Assembly (NCBI RefSeq): GCF_022201045.2
Contig: NC_068562.1
Span: 10,212,001 to 10,276,000 of the forward strand
Direction of reading: 5' to 3'
Source: Citrus sinensis
Taxonomy: Eukaryota; Streptophyta; Magnoliopsida; Sapindales; Rutaceae
Length of the DNA: 64,000 nucleotides
Shown here: one piece after another, positions 33,601 to 46,075 of the stretch
Layout: the number at the start of each line of letters is the position of its first letter
Numbering within the stretch: the stretch's first letter is position 1
The notes under the pieces: generated by a model
What the model was told of the DNA's origin: nothing
Database searches by the model: none
The model's input: only the letters and a program-made list of their open reading frames with translations
Made by a program: the position numbers and the translations under genes

Positions 33601-36600
33601 AGGAGTGTAAAACTCCAGTGGTTTGGTTGGAAAAATTGTTTGATTAGGATTTATGTTTTGTATTTTGGCAACTGTTACCAGGCAGACATTCTGGAGCAAC
33701 TTATTCTTGAGTTGGAACATTCAATTGGGACAACTGGGAAATATCCTGGGAGGTAATATATGGTCAGGGCCCTTGTTTGATACTGTAGTTAGTCTTACTG
33801 AATAATTTTTTAGCTATCTGCATAATTCATGAAATGGAAGAGAAATGCCCCTTAAGTCTTATCAAATTGTGTCATTTCTTTTCCTTAACATTTTCATTTT
33901 GAACCAGGGAAGAAAAAGAGCCCCCTTCGACACTTTTATGGACTTTGTTTTTCTTGGCCCAGGTGACGACCTAAGTTGGATAGTTTGTTTTCATCTTCAT
34001 CTTTGTTGAGTTTTCCTCTGAATTAATTTCTGAAAATTTTTTCATGATGCAGCATTATGACAGGCGGGGCCAATATGATGTTGCTATCTCTAAAATAGAT
34101 GAGGCTATAGAGCACACTCCAACTGTCATTGATTTGTACTCTGTCAAGGTCTGCTTGGGCTCTGTGGTCTAAACTTTACTTTTTTGTTTATTGGTTTGCT
34201 TGATTTGAGTTATGATTATTTTTGGCCTTTAATTTATAAACACCATATTTTTAGCACAGGAAAAGTATGAATTTTGTAAGACATAGTGGAAGTTTTTCTA
34301 TGGGATTAATATTTTAACTAAGCAAGAAATTATTGGAATCTTCTAATGTTGGCATGCTTTTGTTACAGAGCCGCATATTGAAGCATGCAGGTGATTTGGC
34401 AGCGGCTGCTACATTGGCAGATGAAGCTAGATGTATGGATCTTGCAGATCGATATGTAAATAGTGAATGTGTCAAGCGCATGTTACAGGCTGATCAGGTT
34501 CAGAAGCTGTGTTTTCATTTTCTTTTTGTTATATGCAAATTTTATGCTGATTCTTGAAGCATTCTCATAAGCAGCTTTCCTTGTTTGGTTGTACTTAACA
34601 TAACTTTTCTCCTGAAGGTCTCCTTGGCAGAAAAAACTGCTGCATTATTCACAAAAGATGGAGATCAACACAACAACCTTCATGACATGCAGTGCATGTG
34701 GTCTGTTTCTATTTGCTGCCTGACCAGTTTATTGGATAAACTAAATAATGTGGTTAACTTTACTAATTGTTGTTAAATATTACTTTTTGGGTAGGTATGA
34801 ACTTGCTTCTGGCGAAAGCTACTTCCGCCAAGGTGACCTTGGACGTGCTCTGAAGAAATTTTTAGCTGTGGAGAAGCACTATGCAGATATTACGGAAGAT
34901 CAATTTGACTTCCATTCTTATTGCTTAAGGAAAATGACGCTGCGTGCCTATGTGGAGATGCTCAAATTTCAAGATCGACTCCATTCACATGCTTATTTTC
35001 ACAAAGCAGCAGCTGGAGCTATCAGGTGAAGCAGTAGGAATGTAAACAAGATTTATTGATGATTTATGATGACTAGACATGGTTAGCACTTCACCCTGTG
35101 ATGTCCGTGCGCTATATACTCTTTCCTTACTATGTGATGTGTCTGTTCTAGTTCTAGTTCCTAATTTGAGGGAAAGAAGTTTACAAATAGGGATTTCACT
35201 CCTTGAAATTGTGGGCTTATAACCACCCACTGTAGATAACTGCCTCATTTGATGTCTGGTCTTCATGGCCAGCTGATAGCCTGAAGGTAGCTGACCGGTT
35301 TTACGAGGTGAAGATTTATTAAAATGGAGTTTTTAGCTAGCGATTATACTTTGCTTAACATCTCTATGTGATTGTAATTGCGTGGATTTGCAATTGGAGA
35401 ATGTAATAAGCTGGAAGCAGAAGAAAGGGTTAAAGGGTTTTTGTATGCATTAGATGAATGATAATTTGATCTTAACATTTGATATCAAATAATATGCATT
35501 TGAGCGTTCCCGGAGAGGACGTGCAAGGTTTCTTGGTCCTGACTACTTGGATTTAACTATGTTTTGATTATCTAATGATTGAGAGAGTTTCAATTTGCTT
35601 TTGCTGCATCACTTCATTAATTGGTCTTGGTCATAATGTTATTTGATGTTTGCTGTTTTCAGCATCATCTTCAATATGCTCCCGATCTTTTTAAGACCAT
35701 CATCATTCGGTTTATATGCCCCATGTGAAGTTATCTGTTTCGTGTTCTCATATTTATGTTGAGTTGGATTTTGAAGTGCAGGTGCTATATAAAATTGTTT
35801 GATTCTCCTCCAAGGTCAATGACTGAAGAGGATGATGATAAGGCAGACTTGCCTCCTTCGCAGAAAAAGAAACTGAAGCAAAAACAGAGAAAGGCTGAAG
35901 CCCGAGCCAAAAAAGTAGATATTTTTTCCTGAGAACTTTCTGTTTCTAGCTACATTAATACTCAAAAGTAACTTCTAACTATTTGCACTTTCAGGAGGCC
36001 GAGGGGAAAAATGAAGAATCAAGTGCTAGTGGTGTCTCCAAGTCTGGGAAAAGACATGTCAAACCTGTTGATCCAGATCCACATGGGGAAAAGTTATTGC
36101 AGGTTATTGTTATATACTTGTTAGGTTATTTTTCCTGATATTTGCATTATAAACTTGCAAAATCTCTTCTCAACACTCATCAAATGTGTATCCTTAATTT
36201 CAAAATATAACAGCTGTTTCTTATGAATACATGTATCTATTTAGGTTGAAGATCCATTGTCAGAAGCTACAAAGTACTTGAAATTGCTTCAGAAGAACTC
36301 ACCCGATTCTCTAGAAACACACTTGCTATCTTTTGAAGTAAATATAAGAAAGCAGAAGATTTTGCTAGCCTTTCAGGTATTTTTCATGATCTGCACATGT
36401 TATTTTTACATATGATAAGAAAGTATAACCTAATGATCCACCTTGTGGAAATTGGAACCCTTCATGCTCAGCTATCAGGTTTATTTATATATATATATAT
36501 TAATTTTTTCTTTGGAGGAGGTCAGGTTTATTGATTTTGCAGAGTTAAGTTCATTGCACAATCTATGCATAAACAAGTACTAAAAGGCAGTTCCAGCTCT

Positions 36601-38684
36601 TCCTCACTTGTGTCCGCGGATACATACTCCTCTGAAACCCTCTCTCCCCTCTTAAAAGAGCTGCAACTTATCTTGAATGGAACCTTACATTTTTCTGTTC
36701 ATTATGAATTATTTGATGAGGGTGCCACTTGAACTGGGAACTGCCGGTTTTTAGCTAAATTGTTCTTCTTCATGCATGCACTATCATCATTTTGCTAATG
36801 TTACACTAACGCCTGTCTTGCTTATACTTCTTTCCACGTAGGCTGTAAAACATTTGCTAAGGTTGAATGCTGAGGATCCCGAATCGCATCGCTGCTTGGT
36901 ATGTAGTATCTGTTCTGAATAAGTTTACTGTGTTAGTATGTGATATTTGATCTGAGACAAATCAACCAACTTACTATTTGGTGAATAGTAGGTGTGTCTC
37001 TGTATGGATATGTTTCACAATGTTAATACATCATTCACTGACAACCAGGGTACAAAAGTGTCTTATCTTAACTGTCCTGATTTAAACTTCATTTATGCAG
37101 ATTAGATTTTTCCATAAAGTAGACTTGATGACTGCTCCTGCGACTGATACTGAGAAACTCATTTGGAGTGTCTTAGAAGCAGAACGCCCAGCAATCAGGT
37201 TCTCTCGAATTTTCTTCTTTCTTTCCTTGTTGTAGTTGTTTGATCTCTTTCTCTACCCCTCTTTTGTGTGGAGGGGTTTTCTTTCTTTAAGGGTCTTGTT
37301 TTTTGTTGGGAAGACGTGTGTATTATTGTTTTATCAATAGTAATATTCTCTGTTTCTTCTTTTATGCAGTCAATTGCAGGAGAAATCTCTGATCGAGGCA
37401 AACAAATTTTTCCTTCATAAGCACGAAGGTTAAAATCCACCTTGCGTTACATTAATGACATATTTAAGGCACCTGTCTCGTGTAGCATTGTCATGGTTGC
37501 TTTGTTTTTGCTTGTTGCAGATTCATTAATGCATAGAGCAGCAGCTGCAGAAATGTTATTTGTTCTTGAAACTAACAAGAAATCTGAGGCTGTTCAATTG
37601 ATTGAAGATTCAACCAACAATTTGGCTCCAACGTAATGCTTCCTATAATATGAGATTACATAATCCTTTCTTTTATGTCTTTGCATTGTTTCTTTTCCTT
37701 GCATGTCTTATCCAGGGAGGATTTTTGAACCCTCTTTATGTTTTATTGTATCAGAAATGGAGCTCTTGGATCTGTTCGGGAATGGAAACTCAGAGACAGC
37801 ATTGCAGTTCACAAACTTCTTGAAACAGTTCTTGCAGACCAAGATGCCGCGTTGAGTGAGTATAGCTACGCTAGTTTTTATTCATTGTTTATGCTGCTTA
37901 AGAAATAAAGAAAAGATGATGGATCTTATTTGATCAATTCCAGTGTTCTGAGATTCTAGTGTGTATTTGTTGTTTTCATACTTTCTGATCATATTTTTCT
38001 TCTAACCGTGAAACATGGTTGGTCTAACTTAAAAGAAGTCCTTCAAAAGACCTTTCGGATTAGGGAAAAAGTGGACATGGCTCTGACAGGTCTTATAATA
38101 GTTCCTTCCGAGTCTATTTATCCATTGATCTGCAAACCCCTTCAAGTTGAACTACTGGACCAGTTCAAAACTTGGTTGAGCCAATTATTAGAAATGGAAG
38201 TAGGAAAGGAGTATGTCCAGCTAGTTCCAGGATTCATCTTTTTTCTCCATTCATCTAAATTGGGAAAGGGTTTTAAGAGTTGGGATAGCATTGTATGAGG
38301 GTGATTGGGTATAGTTATGTATGGTAGTAAAAGCATATCTTTTTTGCTTGCTTAGTGGACAACTAGTCCACTCTTTGTTCTGATTTTTCTCCATTAATAC
38401 ACTTTTGAGTTTCATATATTGGGAAAAGAAAAATGGTAAAGCTCTTTAGTTCTGAAGAAAGTTTTTTCCCCCCCACTGTTGCAGGATGGAAAACTCGTTG
38501 TGCTGAGTATTTCCCGTATTCAACCTACTTTGAAGGCAAACACAGTGGCATGTACAACACAGCATACAAGCACATGTTAACAAATCCCGAGAATGGGAGT
38601 GCCAGCCAAGCTGGAGTTAGTGCTGATACCATTGCTTCAAATGGAAAACTAGAGGCTTTTAAGAACCTTGCCATCTCAACCTGA
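27639..38684 (+). CDS. NAA15: NAA15, auxiliary (ribosome-anchoring) subunit of N-terminal acetyltransferase NatA
   Basis: It holds catalytic NAA10 on the ribosome so that nascent N-termini are acetylated (OMISHA in Arabidopsis). Twenty-six exons: 27639-27689, 28932-29010, 29905-29987, 30077-30226, 30988-31103, 31600-31705, 32115-32186, 32290-32405, 32679-32811, 33323-33400, 33485-33538, 33682-33752, 33908-33962, 34053-34148, 34369-34497, 34618-34700, 34795-35025, 35782-35914, 35995-36102, 36245-36376, 36842-36898, 37101-37198, 37370-37428, 37521-37632, 37755-37855, 38485-38684. Total 2703 nt, 900 residues, the usual family length. It starts [17 protein letters not shown]. Repeated TPR helices run through most of the protein ([21 protein letters not shown] is one). 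A Lys-rich stretch near residue 610-630 ([17 protein letters not shown]) is typical of NAA15. Every intron is GT-AG. Confidence 0.95.
30626..30721 (+). repeat. G-quadruplex motif plus 42-bp tandem duplication in NAA15 intron 4
   Basis: At 30626-30643 four G-runs (GGGG-C-GGG-C-GGGG-C-GGGG) fit the G-quadruplex pattern with one-base loops, on the transcribed-sense strand. From 30641 a 39-nt unit repeats at 30683 (period 42) with four mismatches; each ends 'ctataggatcccaatgac'. The patch is GC-rich inside an AT-rich intron. Confidence 0.85.
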
Positions 38685-39946
38685 TACTGAATGTTTGCAT
38701 AATTTGACATACTTGCATTTTCAGCAATGCTCTAGTGTCAATTAGATAGCTAAGCTGCCACAGAAAATTATTCCCCGAGTGTATATTTGCAGCTCTTGAT
38801 GGAGGATCATTCTGAGATCGTGTCTGAGTCATGGCATCCTGTCCACTATTGCGCCCGGATCAAATTTTCTCGTCACGGCTTCTCCCTTGCCCAATAGTTT
38901 AATGCATTCCTCTGCAAATGTGTATAATTTAAGTCCATTGTGTTTTAGGGTTGATTTCTTTATTAACACACTACTTTGTGAGATAAGGGAAAAGGTTGGT
39001 TCCATGGTTTTGGACCGATACTCAAGCTTGCTGTGTGTTTCAGGTTGTGAGGGGCATTATAGAATTTTTCTCCCTCTTGAGTAATGGTCCCTCACCCAGT
39101 CAGTCAGCTAGAACAAAACTTGGTAGCTCCCATCAGATTTCCGGAACATGTTGTACTTTCCCCATTTTATTTTATCATTTGTTATGTATAAACAAACCAT
39201 GTGAAAAATTTTGCCATGGAATTCGTAAGATAGCTGATAGATCTCGCCACAATAATCAGTTTTGTTGTTACCAGTACTGGAAGTGAGATTTTGAATACTA
39301 AATTTTTGTGTCTTGTTAATTGAGTTCCTTCAGTTTTAAATGGGAAACAAGAAGCTGAGCCTTGCTGGTGCAGTTTCGAATCAAAATTTTGTTGATATTA
39401 TGAACTATTAAATGCTTGCGTTTGAAAAAATTGGTAACTCCTCCCTGTTTTAAAATTTTAGCCTGTCTGATGGCTGCACTGCAACAAAGAACTGCGGGAC
39501 AAGAAAACAAGAAAAGGGTGATAAAAGTCGGTATTGATTTGAAAATTTACAGCAATGTAAGTTAACATCGCTACATGATACCTTTTTAAATAAACCTATT
39601 ACCTATCCAAAATGGTAATCTTCTGCATAGGGCTATTGCAAGGTTGAAATTTTCCCGGATTGCTCGATGACTATTCTTGATAAGCGGGAAAGAATGAATG
39701 CAAGAGCGTAATATGATTGAATCTTCCTGTATCCTAGCATTACAAAATATCGATAGTTTTAAATTGTACATCATTCGAAACCAGGGCCTGCTTGAGCTAG
39801 ACGTATCACTGCAAAACAGAATGGAACCGTCAACACAAGTTTTGCAAGCTGTAACGCTGATCTCCAAAGCTTTAGAAAACACTCTGCTTGGCTGCTCCCT
39901 AGTATACTGCCTCAGGCTTCAGTTAAATGCCTCATGCATTCTGTAT

Positions 39947-42230
39947 TCAGTGCTGGGCGGAGTCCTGGACTAGGGGGGAAGAGCTATCACCAATCTCACT
40001 TTTACAGAGTGGACATGATGCATTGATTTTTAACCATTTGTCCACACAATCTACGTGAAAGACATGGGAGCAAATCAACTCCCTAAGCTCATCGTCGTCT
40101 ACGTACTTTGCCAGGCAAATGCAACAAACCTGCATCGACAGACGCGAGGGAAAAAAAAAAAAAAAAACCATGTTATAACTCCAACTGGAAAAGTGAAAGA
40201 ATTCAATTCTTTTGTCCAAAATTTTTTAACTGGTTCCTTAATTACAAACAAGACAGAACTTCGGCAGCAACAGAATCTGCTAACAAACTTACTGCATCTT
40301 CTCCCGATATCATACGCTCCTTCTCGGTCCCCGCGGCTAGGACGCCACCCTCAGTTCCTCCTGAGTTGTCCTGGTCATTGAGATTCCCATTTTTCTTTGA
40401 TTTGAACTTGTAGGTTGGCAGAGCATTAATGGTTTCAGCAGTAGCTCCTCTAGTTTGAGAATAATCTTCCCGGATACCCAGGACAGAAATTATGCAAGGC
40501 AAGCAGCAACATATTGTTGCACATAATATGAATGGCATGGCGTATCCAATACAACTAAAGGTAAGGAACACTATACATAACCTACAAGTACATCAAGCAA
40601 CAGTTTATAAATGATGCAACCATGATGAATTCCCAGTGAAAAACAAAAATGCAAAGGACAATAACTATGTACCTGTACAATTTGGGAGCATCAGAGGGAC
40701 TAGAATGACCTCCAAAAATCCACACATTGCCGACGACAAACCAAACTGCAAAGAAGCAGTCTAAAGCCATCTTGAAATGGTCCACTAATCCATTCAGTCT
40801 GCATATTAAAAAGCATCTTCACTCAGAGATACCATTACAACTTACTTGGTGAATATAGATGCTTTTACAATAAAATAAGCTACACAAAAGCACGAATTAC
40901 GTGCATGCTTGTTAAATTAAATAACAATAATTTAGCGGATAAGTATCCTTATCCACAATAAATGCATAGGTAACGGTTGTGAATAGTGGGTAGTCATTCA
41001 ATGAGAGCTATTTTTAAGCTTGATTCTTCAAAATTAGAAGCACAGATACACTTGATAGTTTAAATTTACAAAAATTACCATTTAACTGTTGGTACTTTTT
41101 ATCTTACTGAATGTTAGGGATTTTACATGTGCATGATGTTGCTTCTTCTGCTAATACTGATGGAGAGGAGAAAGGAAAAAAATTAATAATAAAGCACTAA
41201 ATAGATGCATTGACAAGTTTGTCACAAGAAATTATTAAGAACTTGGGAAACTCAAACAAAAGGATAATATTCTTAAATGCCAGTAAAAAGAACATAATCA
41301 AGTTGTCATATTTGAAAATGTATAGGCCTTACTGATAATAAAATGCTTATGAAATTTCAAACCATCAGTACAAACCCAGCTCAATCAAAATGGCATTAGG
41401 TCACTTCATTCTTATGAATCAAACCAATGAGAAAAGAAACTTCAGAGTGCAGATTGGAAAATGCCAACAAATCTATTAATACTGCCATATCTATTAACAT
41501 AAAACAACACATTCCCAAAAAACTGAGCATTAGATGAGCAGATAATCAAAACATACCGACCACCGAAGTTTAGTGCATTCTGACCATTCCCCGTTTCTGT
41601 TTCTGTAGATCGATTATTTTCCTCGTCTGAAGCTTGATTAGCCGAAATGGCAGTGTATGATGAAGTGGGCTCAGGAGGGGTGGGTAGGGAAGAGCCTTGA
41701 CGCAGTTGCGTCGAATCTGAGTCAATTCCCTGGTGACGGTTACGGAATCTCCAATAAAGAATGGGAAGTGTTGCAACACAACCAGATGCGTAACCGACAA
41801 TCCATGCAAACAGTGGGGCTTGAGGATTTTCATTTCTTGACAACGACAATACAACAATGGATGCTATAATCTGACTCACGGTAACAATTAACTCAACAGA
41901 AATCCATAGCCCCGAATTCAATGGGCTTCTACGACGACGTCCATACCCATCACCTCTCATCATGAATGAACTCCTATTGTTTAATCTATTCGAGGAAGAT
42001 GAAGAACTATGGTAAGAGGGAACTCCTGTACTAGTCGATGGTATATCCTCGTGCTGAGGTGAAGCCATTCTGTGAGGCTGCTCATCATAAGATGAACTTG
42101 ATGAAGCATCATCAGTTGTCGTTATGTCAATTATGTGATCACGATCAGTATGGCGATGCACCTGCTCCATTAGCAAAGGGTATTGGTCAGTTTCAGTGTC
42201 TCTAATTAGTCCCAGCGAGCGAACGTCCAT
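39947..42230 (-). CDS. Membrane-anchored RING-H2 E3 ubiquitin ligase (At1g12760/At1g63170-like)
   Basis: Four exons: 41557-42230, 40673-40798, 40293-40581 and 39947-40129, total 1272 nt, 423 residues. The cytosolic N-terminus is Ser-rich. Hydrophobic segments follow: LWISVELIVTVSQIIASIVV, then FAWIVGYASGCVATLPILYW, then LDCFFAVWFVVGNVWIFGG, then a Cys-rich membrane stretch around YAMPFILCATICCCLPC. The C-terminal RING reads C-x2-C-x14-C-x-H-x2-H-x2-C-x10-C-x2-C, a complete RING-H2 zinc site, beginning CCICLAKYVDDDEL and ending CPLC. It should transfer ubiquitin from an E2 to unknown membrane-proximal substrates. The 'ttag/atg' context at the start and a possible donor near 43046 suggest a 5'-UTR intron; this is not proven. 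Confidence 0.92.
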
Positions 42231-44378
42231 CTAAGTCTTCCAACCAAATTGGAAGGTGTGAATGCATAGGTTGGGGCAAAGAGAGCAAAGAACTTTCTTA
42301 CTAATATCGCTTATTTCTGAGAATCCCCTCAGTGAACAAACATCTGACTAGTCTTATATTCTCAACAATCTGTTCCTATTACCTTACAACACCTGGCACT
42401 CAAAAATCTAAAAGATTCAACCTCTGCCGTATCGCTTTTATACAAGCTGCCAAGAAACCAGGACTAGAGTTAATTTCCTCACTTGACATTTTATCAATAA
42501 ATTTTATCACAATATTGCACAGCAATTAACATAAGCTACATCATCATTTCGGATGAGACAGACAGGTAAAATACAGAGGCAAAATAGAAGCAGAATTTTT
42601 ACAGAAAATATAACATCACTGCCAAATTCATGCTGAACTAAATTTCCTCACAAATGAAGCCAAGAAAAAGAAAATTGGAAAACGGGATATAACAAATTGA
42701 TCAACGAAAGCAAAATCTTGACAATCAAATTACCACAGAACCATAAACACAACAAAAGCACAAAATCAGAAGCCAAAACTAGAATCAATATTAAAACAAT
42801 CACAGTACAACAAATTACACCAAAAGTCATAACATTCAAACCACGAATTATGATTTAAAAAAAATCAAATCAGGGCTGTAAATACACGTATCCTAATCCA
42901 ATCAAATCAAATCCACTCCACATAAAACAAAAACCCACTTGTATTTTCACAAATCAAGCTAAATTAACAATACAAAAGACAAAAAAAAGGGACCCAGATG
43001 AGAAAATGATACAAAATTTACAAATTCTGATGAATAAATCAAAGGCTTTACCAAATTCCAAACCAAGGGAAAGAGAAGAGACGAGAGAGTGACAGAGCTG
43101 AAAAAATGCTCACTTTCTTTTCCTTTCTCTCATTTTCTCGAGAAAATATTGCGTCAGCATTGGATATTGGGGTTTGGGTTGTGTTGTGTTTGTGCTCCCT
43201 TTGTTAAACGCAAAACTTAGAGACTGATTTGGTTGTTAAGAGGTTTTGTTCTGAACCGTCTGATTAAGAAAACTTTTTTCGATGAGCCTGCGGGGCCCAC
43301 ATAAAGTTTTTGATCCGACGACTCAGGAAAATTTTGTTTTAGGGAGAGTTGGGTCGTTTTTAGGTTATCACGCATCATTATGTATTTGTGGAGATATTAA
43401 TTAAAATTTAATTTAAGTTACTTAAATATTTTTATTTCATAATTTGATTTCCGACAGCAATGGTTTGTGAAATAATTATTATGTACGTAGAAAATTTTAT
43501 ATGGTGATTAAAAAATACTTGATATTTCAATTTAAAGTAATTGTGCACACAATTTTAAGTATCCTTCCAATTTTGAAATTAAAGAGAAATTGAGGGGAAA
43601 AAAGAAAAAAAAAAAAAAAGGTGGTCTGACCTAGTTGCCATCACTTAGGGGGGCCCACAATAACTTTCCCGAGAAGATGTTTGGGCTGTTCGATTGTGAA
43701 GGCTCGTATCATCATTGGTGTTTAAAGTTGATGGATTGGACGGTCGAGATCCTTTTGACTCAGGGGATTGCAAGTTGCTATGATGGATCCCTTCTCTTAA
43801 TTCAATCAATCATTAATTCATTATCGATGATTCATTAATTTTACCTGCAAATCCAAATTCGTGGACCCCTCCAATTTGCAAAAGTGATTCAGCGAGAGAC
43901 CAACTTTTTTTTCTAATTCACTCAATAATCCTCGAGGAAATGCTTCGTACGTGTGTTTGTAAAAAATGCATTAGAAGAATATTTTACTAGGTTAAACTCA
44001 AGATGATAAGAATGGGATCTTTGGAATTCTTTAGTGTTTATCATAATTTCAGATTCATTATTCGATCTTTCGGTGGGGCAGAGAAAAAAAAAAAGAAAGA
44101 AAGATATAAAGATTCATTATTCTAAAAATAAGATAAGAATGTTTTTGCCCATGATAAAAAAAACTAGTTATAAATTTGGCTAAAAAGAAAATCAAATTTT
44201 AACCAATATTCTGTTTTACAGGAAAAATGGACGGACCTTCATTGTAAATCTACCAATAAGGTAAGAGCGAGAAAGTGATTACAAGGAACAAACACAAAAT
44301 AATCTAATTCTCATTTCATTATCAAATGTACTGCTTGTGATACCGATGAGCTCAATAAATATGACATCTTTGTTAGGC

Positions 44379-44554
44379 GAAATTCTAAAATACTTCTGAT
44401 GTATTATAATTAATTGATACATGCATGACATGTATAGTTAAATTTAATACAACTACCACTTATATGATGATTTACAAAATAAATATACATACGTCATGAC
44501 ATTATTTACTTATTATATAACTGATATGGTACATCAGATTTATTCTAAAATTTC
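44379..44554 (+). mobile_element. MITE, copy 1 (second copy inverted at 52353-52533)
   Basis: A 176-bp element with terminal inverted repeats of about 25 bp: gaaattctaaaatacttctg at the left, and at the right the reverse complement of gaaattttagaataaatctg. Its interior (atgcatgacat, aatttaata, atgatgattt, aaaataaat) matches the reverse complement of 52353-52533 along its whole length. No coding capacity. The flanks do not show a perfect target duplication. Confidence 0.8.
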
Positions 44555-45213
44555 TTCTTTAATAGACTGATAGAAAAGTTAATTTGTTTAGTGTCGATTC
44601 AGCTCAACTAATTTCCTCTCTTGAGAAAGATCTTGAGCGTTTATTAATTGTGGCCATGAATTACAGTGGTTGGCTTGGCCAAAAAGATAAAAATTGAGAC
44701 GTTTGTATATTTGATGTACACATATTTTTGGCCAGCTTTTATTCGTTCTTTATGATTCAATAACCGCCGAGTGGTTGGTGTCTCTCACCTTCAATAATGT
44801 TCCGAATAATCTACAGGTTGCTTAGGCTCAGTTTGGTATGCTTTTATCGAATGCAACTGTTTCAAATCGAGCTTATAACTGTTTAGTTCTGAATAAGAGC
44901 ATTTGACATTTTTTTTAAAAAAAAAAACTCTTTTAGCGACTTAAAAAGAAAAGAAAAAAAAAAAAAGAAAACCCTACCAAACGGCAGAGCATTAAAAAGA
45001 AAAAAAAAGAAAAACTTAAAAAAATTCTCACTTGCTGCAACAATATTAACGCTGGCAAAATAGGTCACCGGACGTGTCAGTTTCATTTCATATCAATTTT
45101 AGGTTGATTTAAATATAACTCATTTAATAATCATGTTAAAATATATAAACTCTAACCAAGCACATGAAATAAATAGGTAATCCACTAAATATTTATATAT
45201 TTGATTTACATCA

Positions 45214-45341
45214 AACACACACACACACACACATCTTAAAATATACAAATGTACCAATAGTTTACATATATACACTATTAAAGTTTTAAATTTATATAGA
45301 ATTTTATAAATGAAACTATGTGTGTGTGTGTGTGTGTGCGT
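45214..45341. repeat. Facing (CA)n and (TG)n microsatellites
   Basis: A (CA) tract of about 20 bp near 45213-45232 and a (TG) tract of about 20 bp near 45319-45338 lie about 90 bp apart and are inverted relative to each other. They could form a hairpin and are likely length-polymorphic. Confidence 0.9.
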
Positions 45342-46075
45342 GTTCATCCCCCTCCCCCCAAAGCAACCAAATAAAAAAAAAAAAGATATTACACATTAAC
45401 ACTATTAAAGTTATACATTGATATTATAAAATATAAATATCTATCAATATTTTACACACGTATAACACTGAAGTTCTAAATCTGTATAGAATTTTACAAA
45501 TGAAACACTATATATATGTTCATTCTTTTTTTTTAAAAAAAAAGAAAAATATCATGTCCACTATTTAAGTTTTGATAACAAAAAATTATTTAAAATAAAA
45601 AATATAATTATATCATTAATTGAATAAATAAGTCAAAATCTTTTAACCAAATCATGTCAATCTTGACCCGACTCATTTAATAATTGCGTCAAATTTTACC
45701 AGCTCTATGCAGCATTAAAAACATGAAAAGAAATTGGAAAGAAACATTAAAATTGAAGTGGCAATGTGCAAACAACAATCTGGGTTAAATAAAAGGACAT
45801 TTTCCCCTATTTGGTTGTGATGGAAAGTGTGTCTGTATTAATCTAACAGAATGAAACCGGCAACATATTGAAAGCATAATTTATTAATTTAACAATACAT
45901 GTATACAGGCAAGGGCAAAATTAATGAATGATCCGCAACATAAATGATTACACTCACGTTTATAAAAAGAAAATCTGTCTTGATTAAGATATGACAGGAT
46001 ACAATGGCAACAGGAGCCGCAAAATTGTAGCTTGAGACTAGTAGTACCAATAATACGTATGCCGTAAATGTCACC

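Larger units (their letters stand above)
43160..46075. other. AT-rich spacer between the RING gene and ABCF4
   Basis: No gene seen. The upstream side contains the promoter of the RING ligase (CT/GA-rich 43060-43140). A MITE lies at 44379-44554 and microsatellites at about 45214-45340. A diverged direct repeat follows: about 45230-45350 resembles about 45420-45525, sharing 'tatagaatttta-aaatgaaac'. Confidence 0.6.

Noticed and set aside
44883-45347. Poly-Phe and His-Thr repeat frames
   Set aside because: Translations of homopolymer A/T tracts and of the CA/TG microsatellites.
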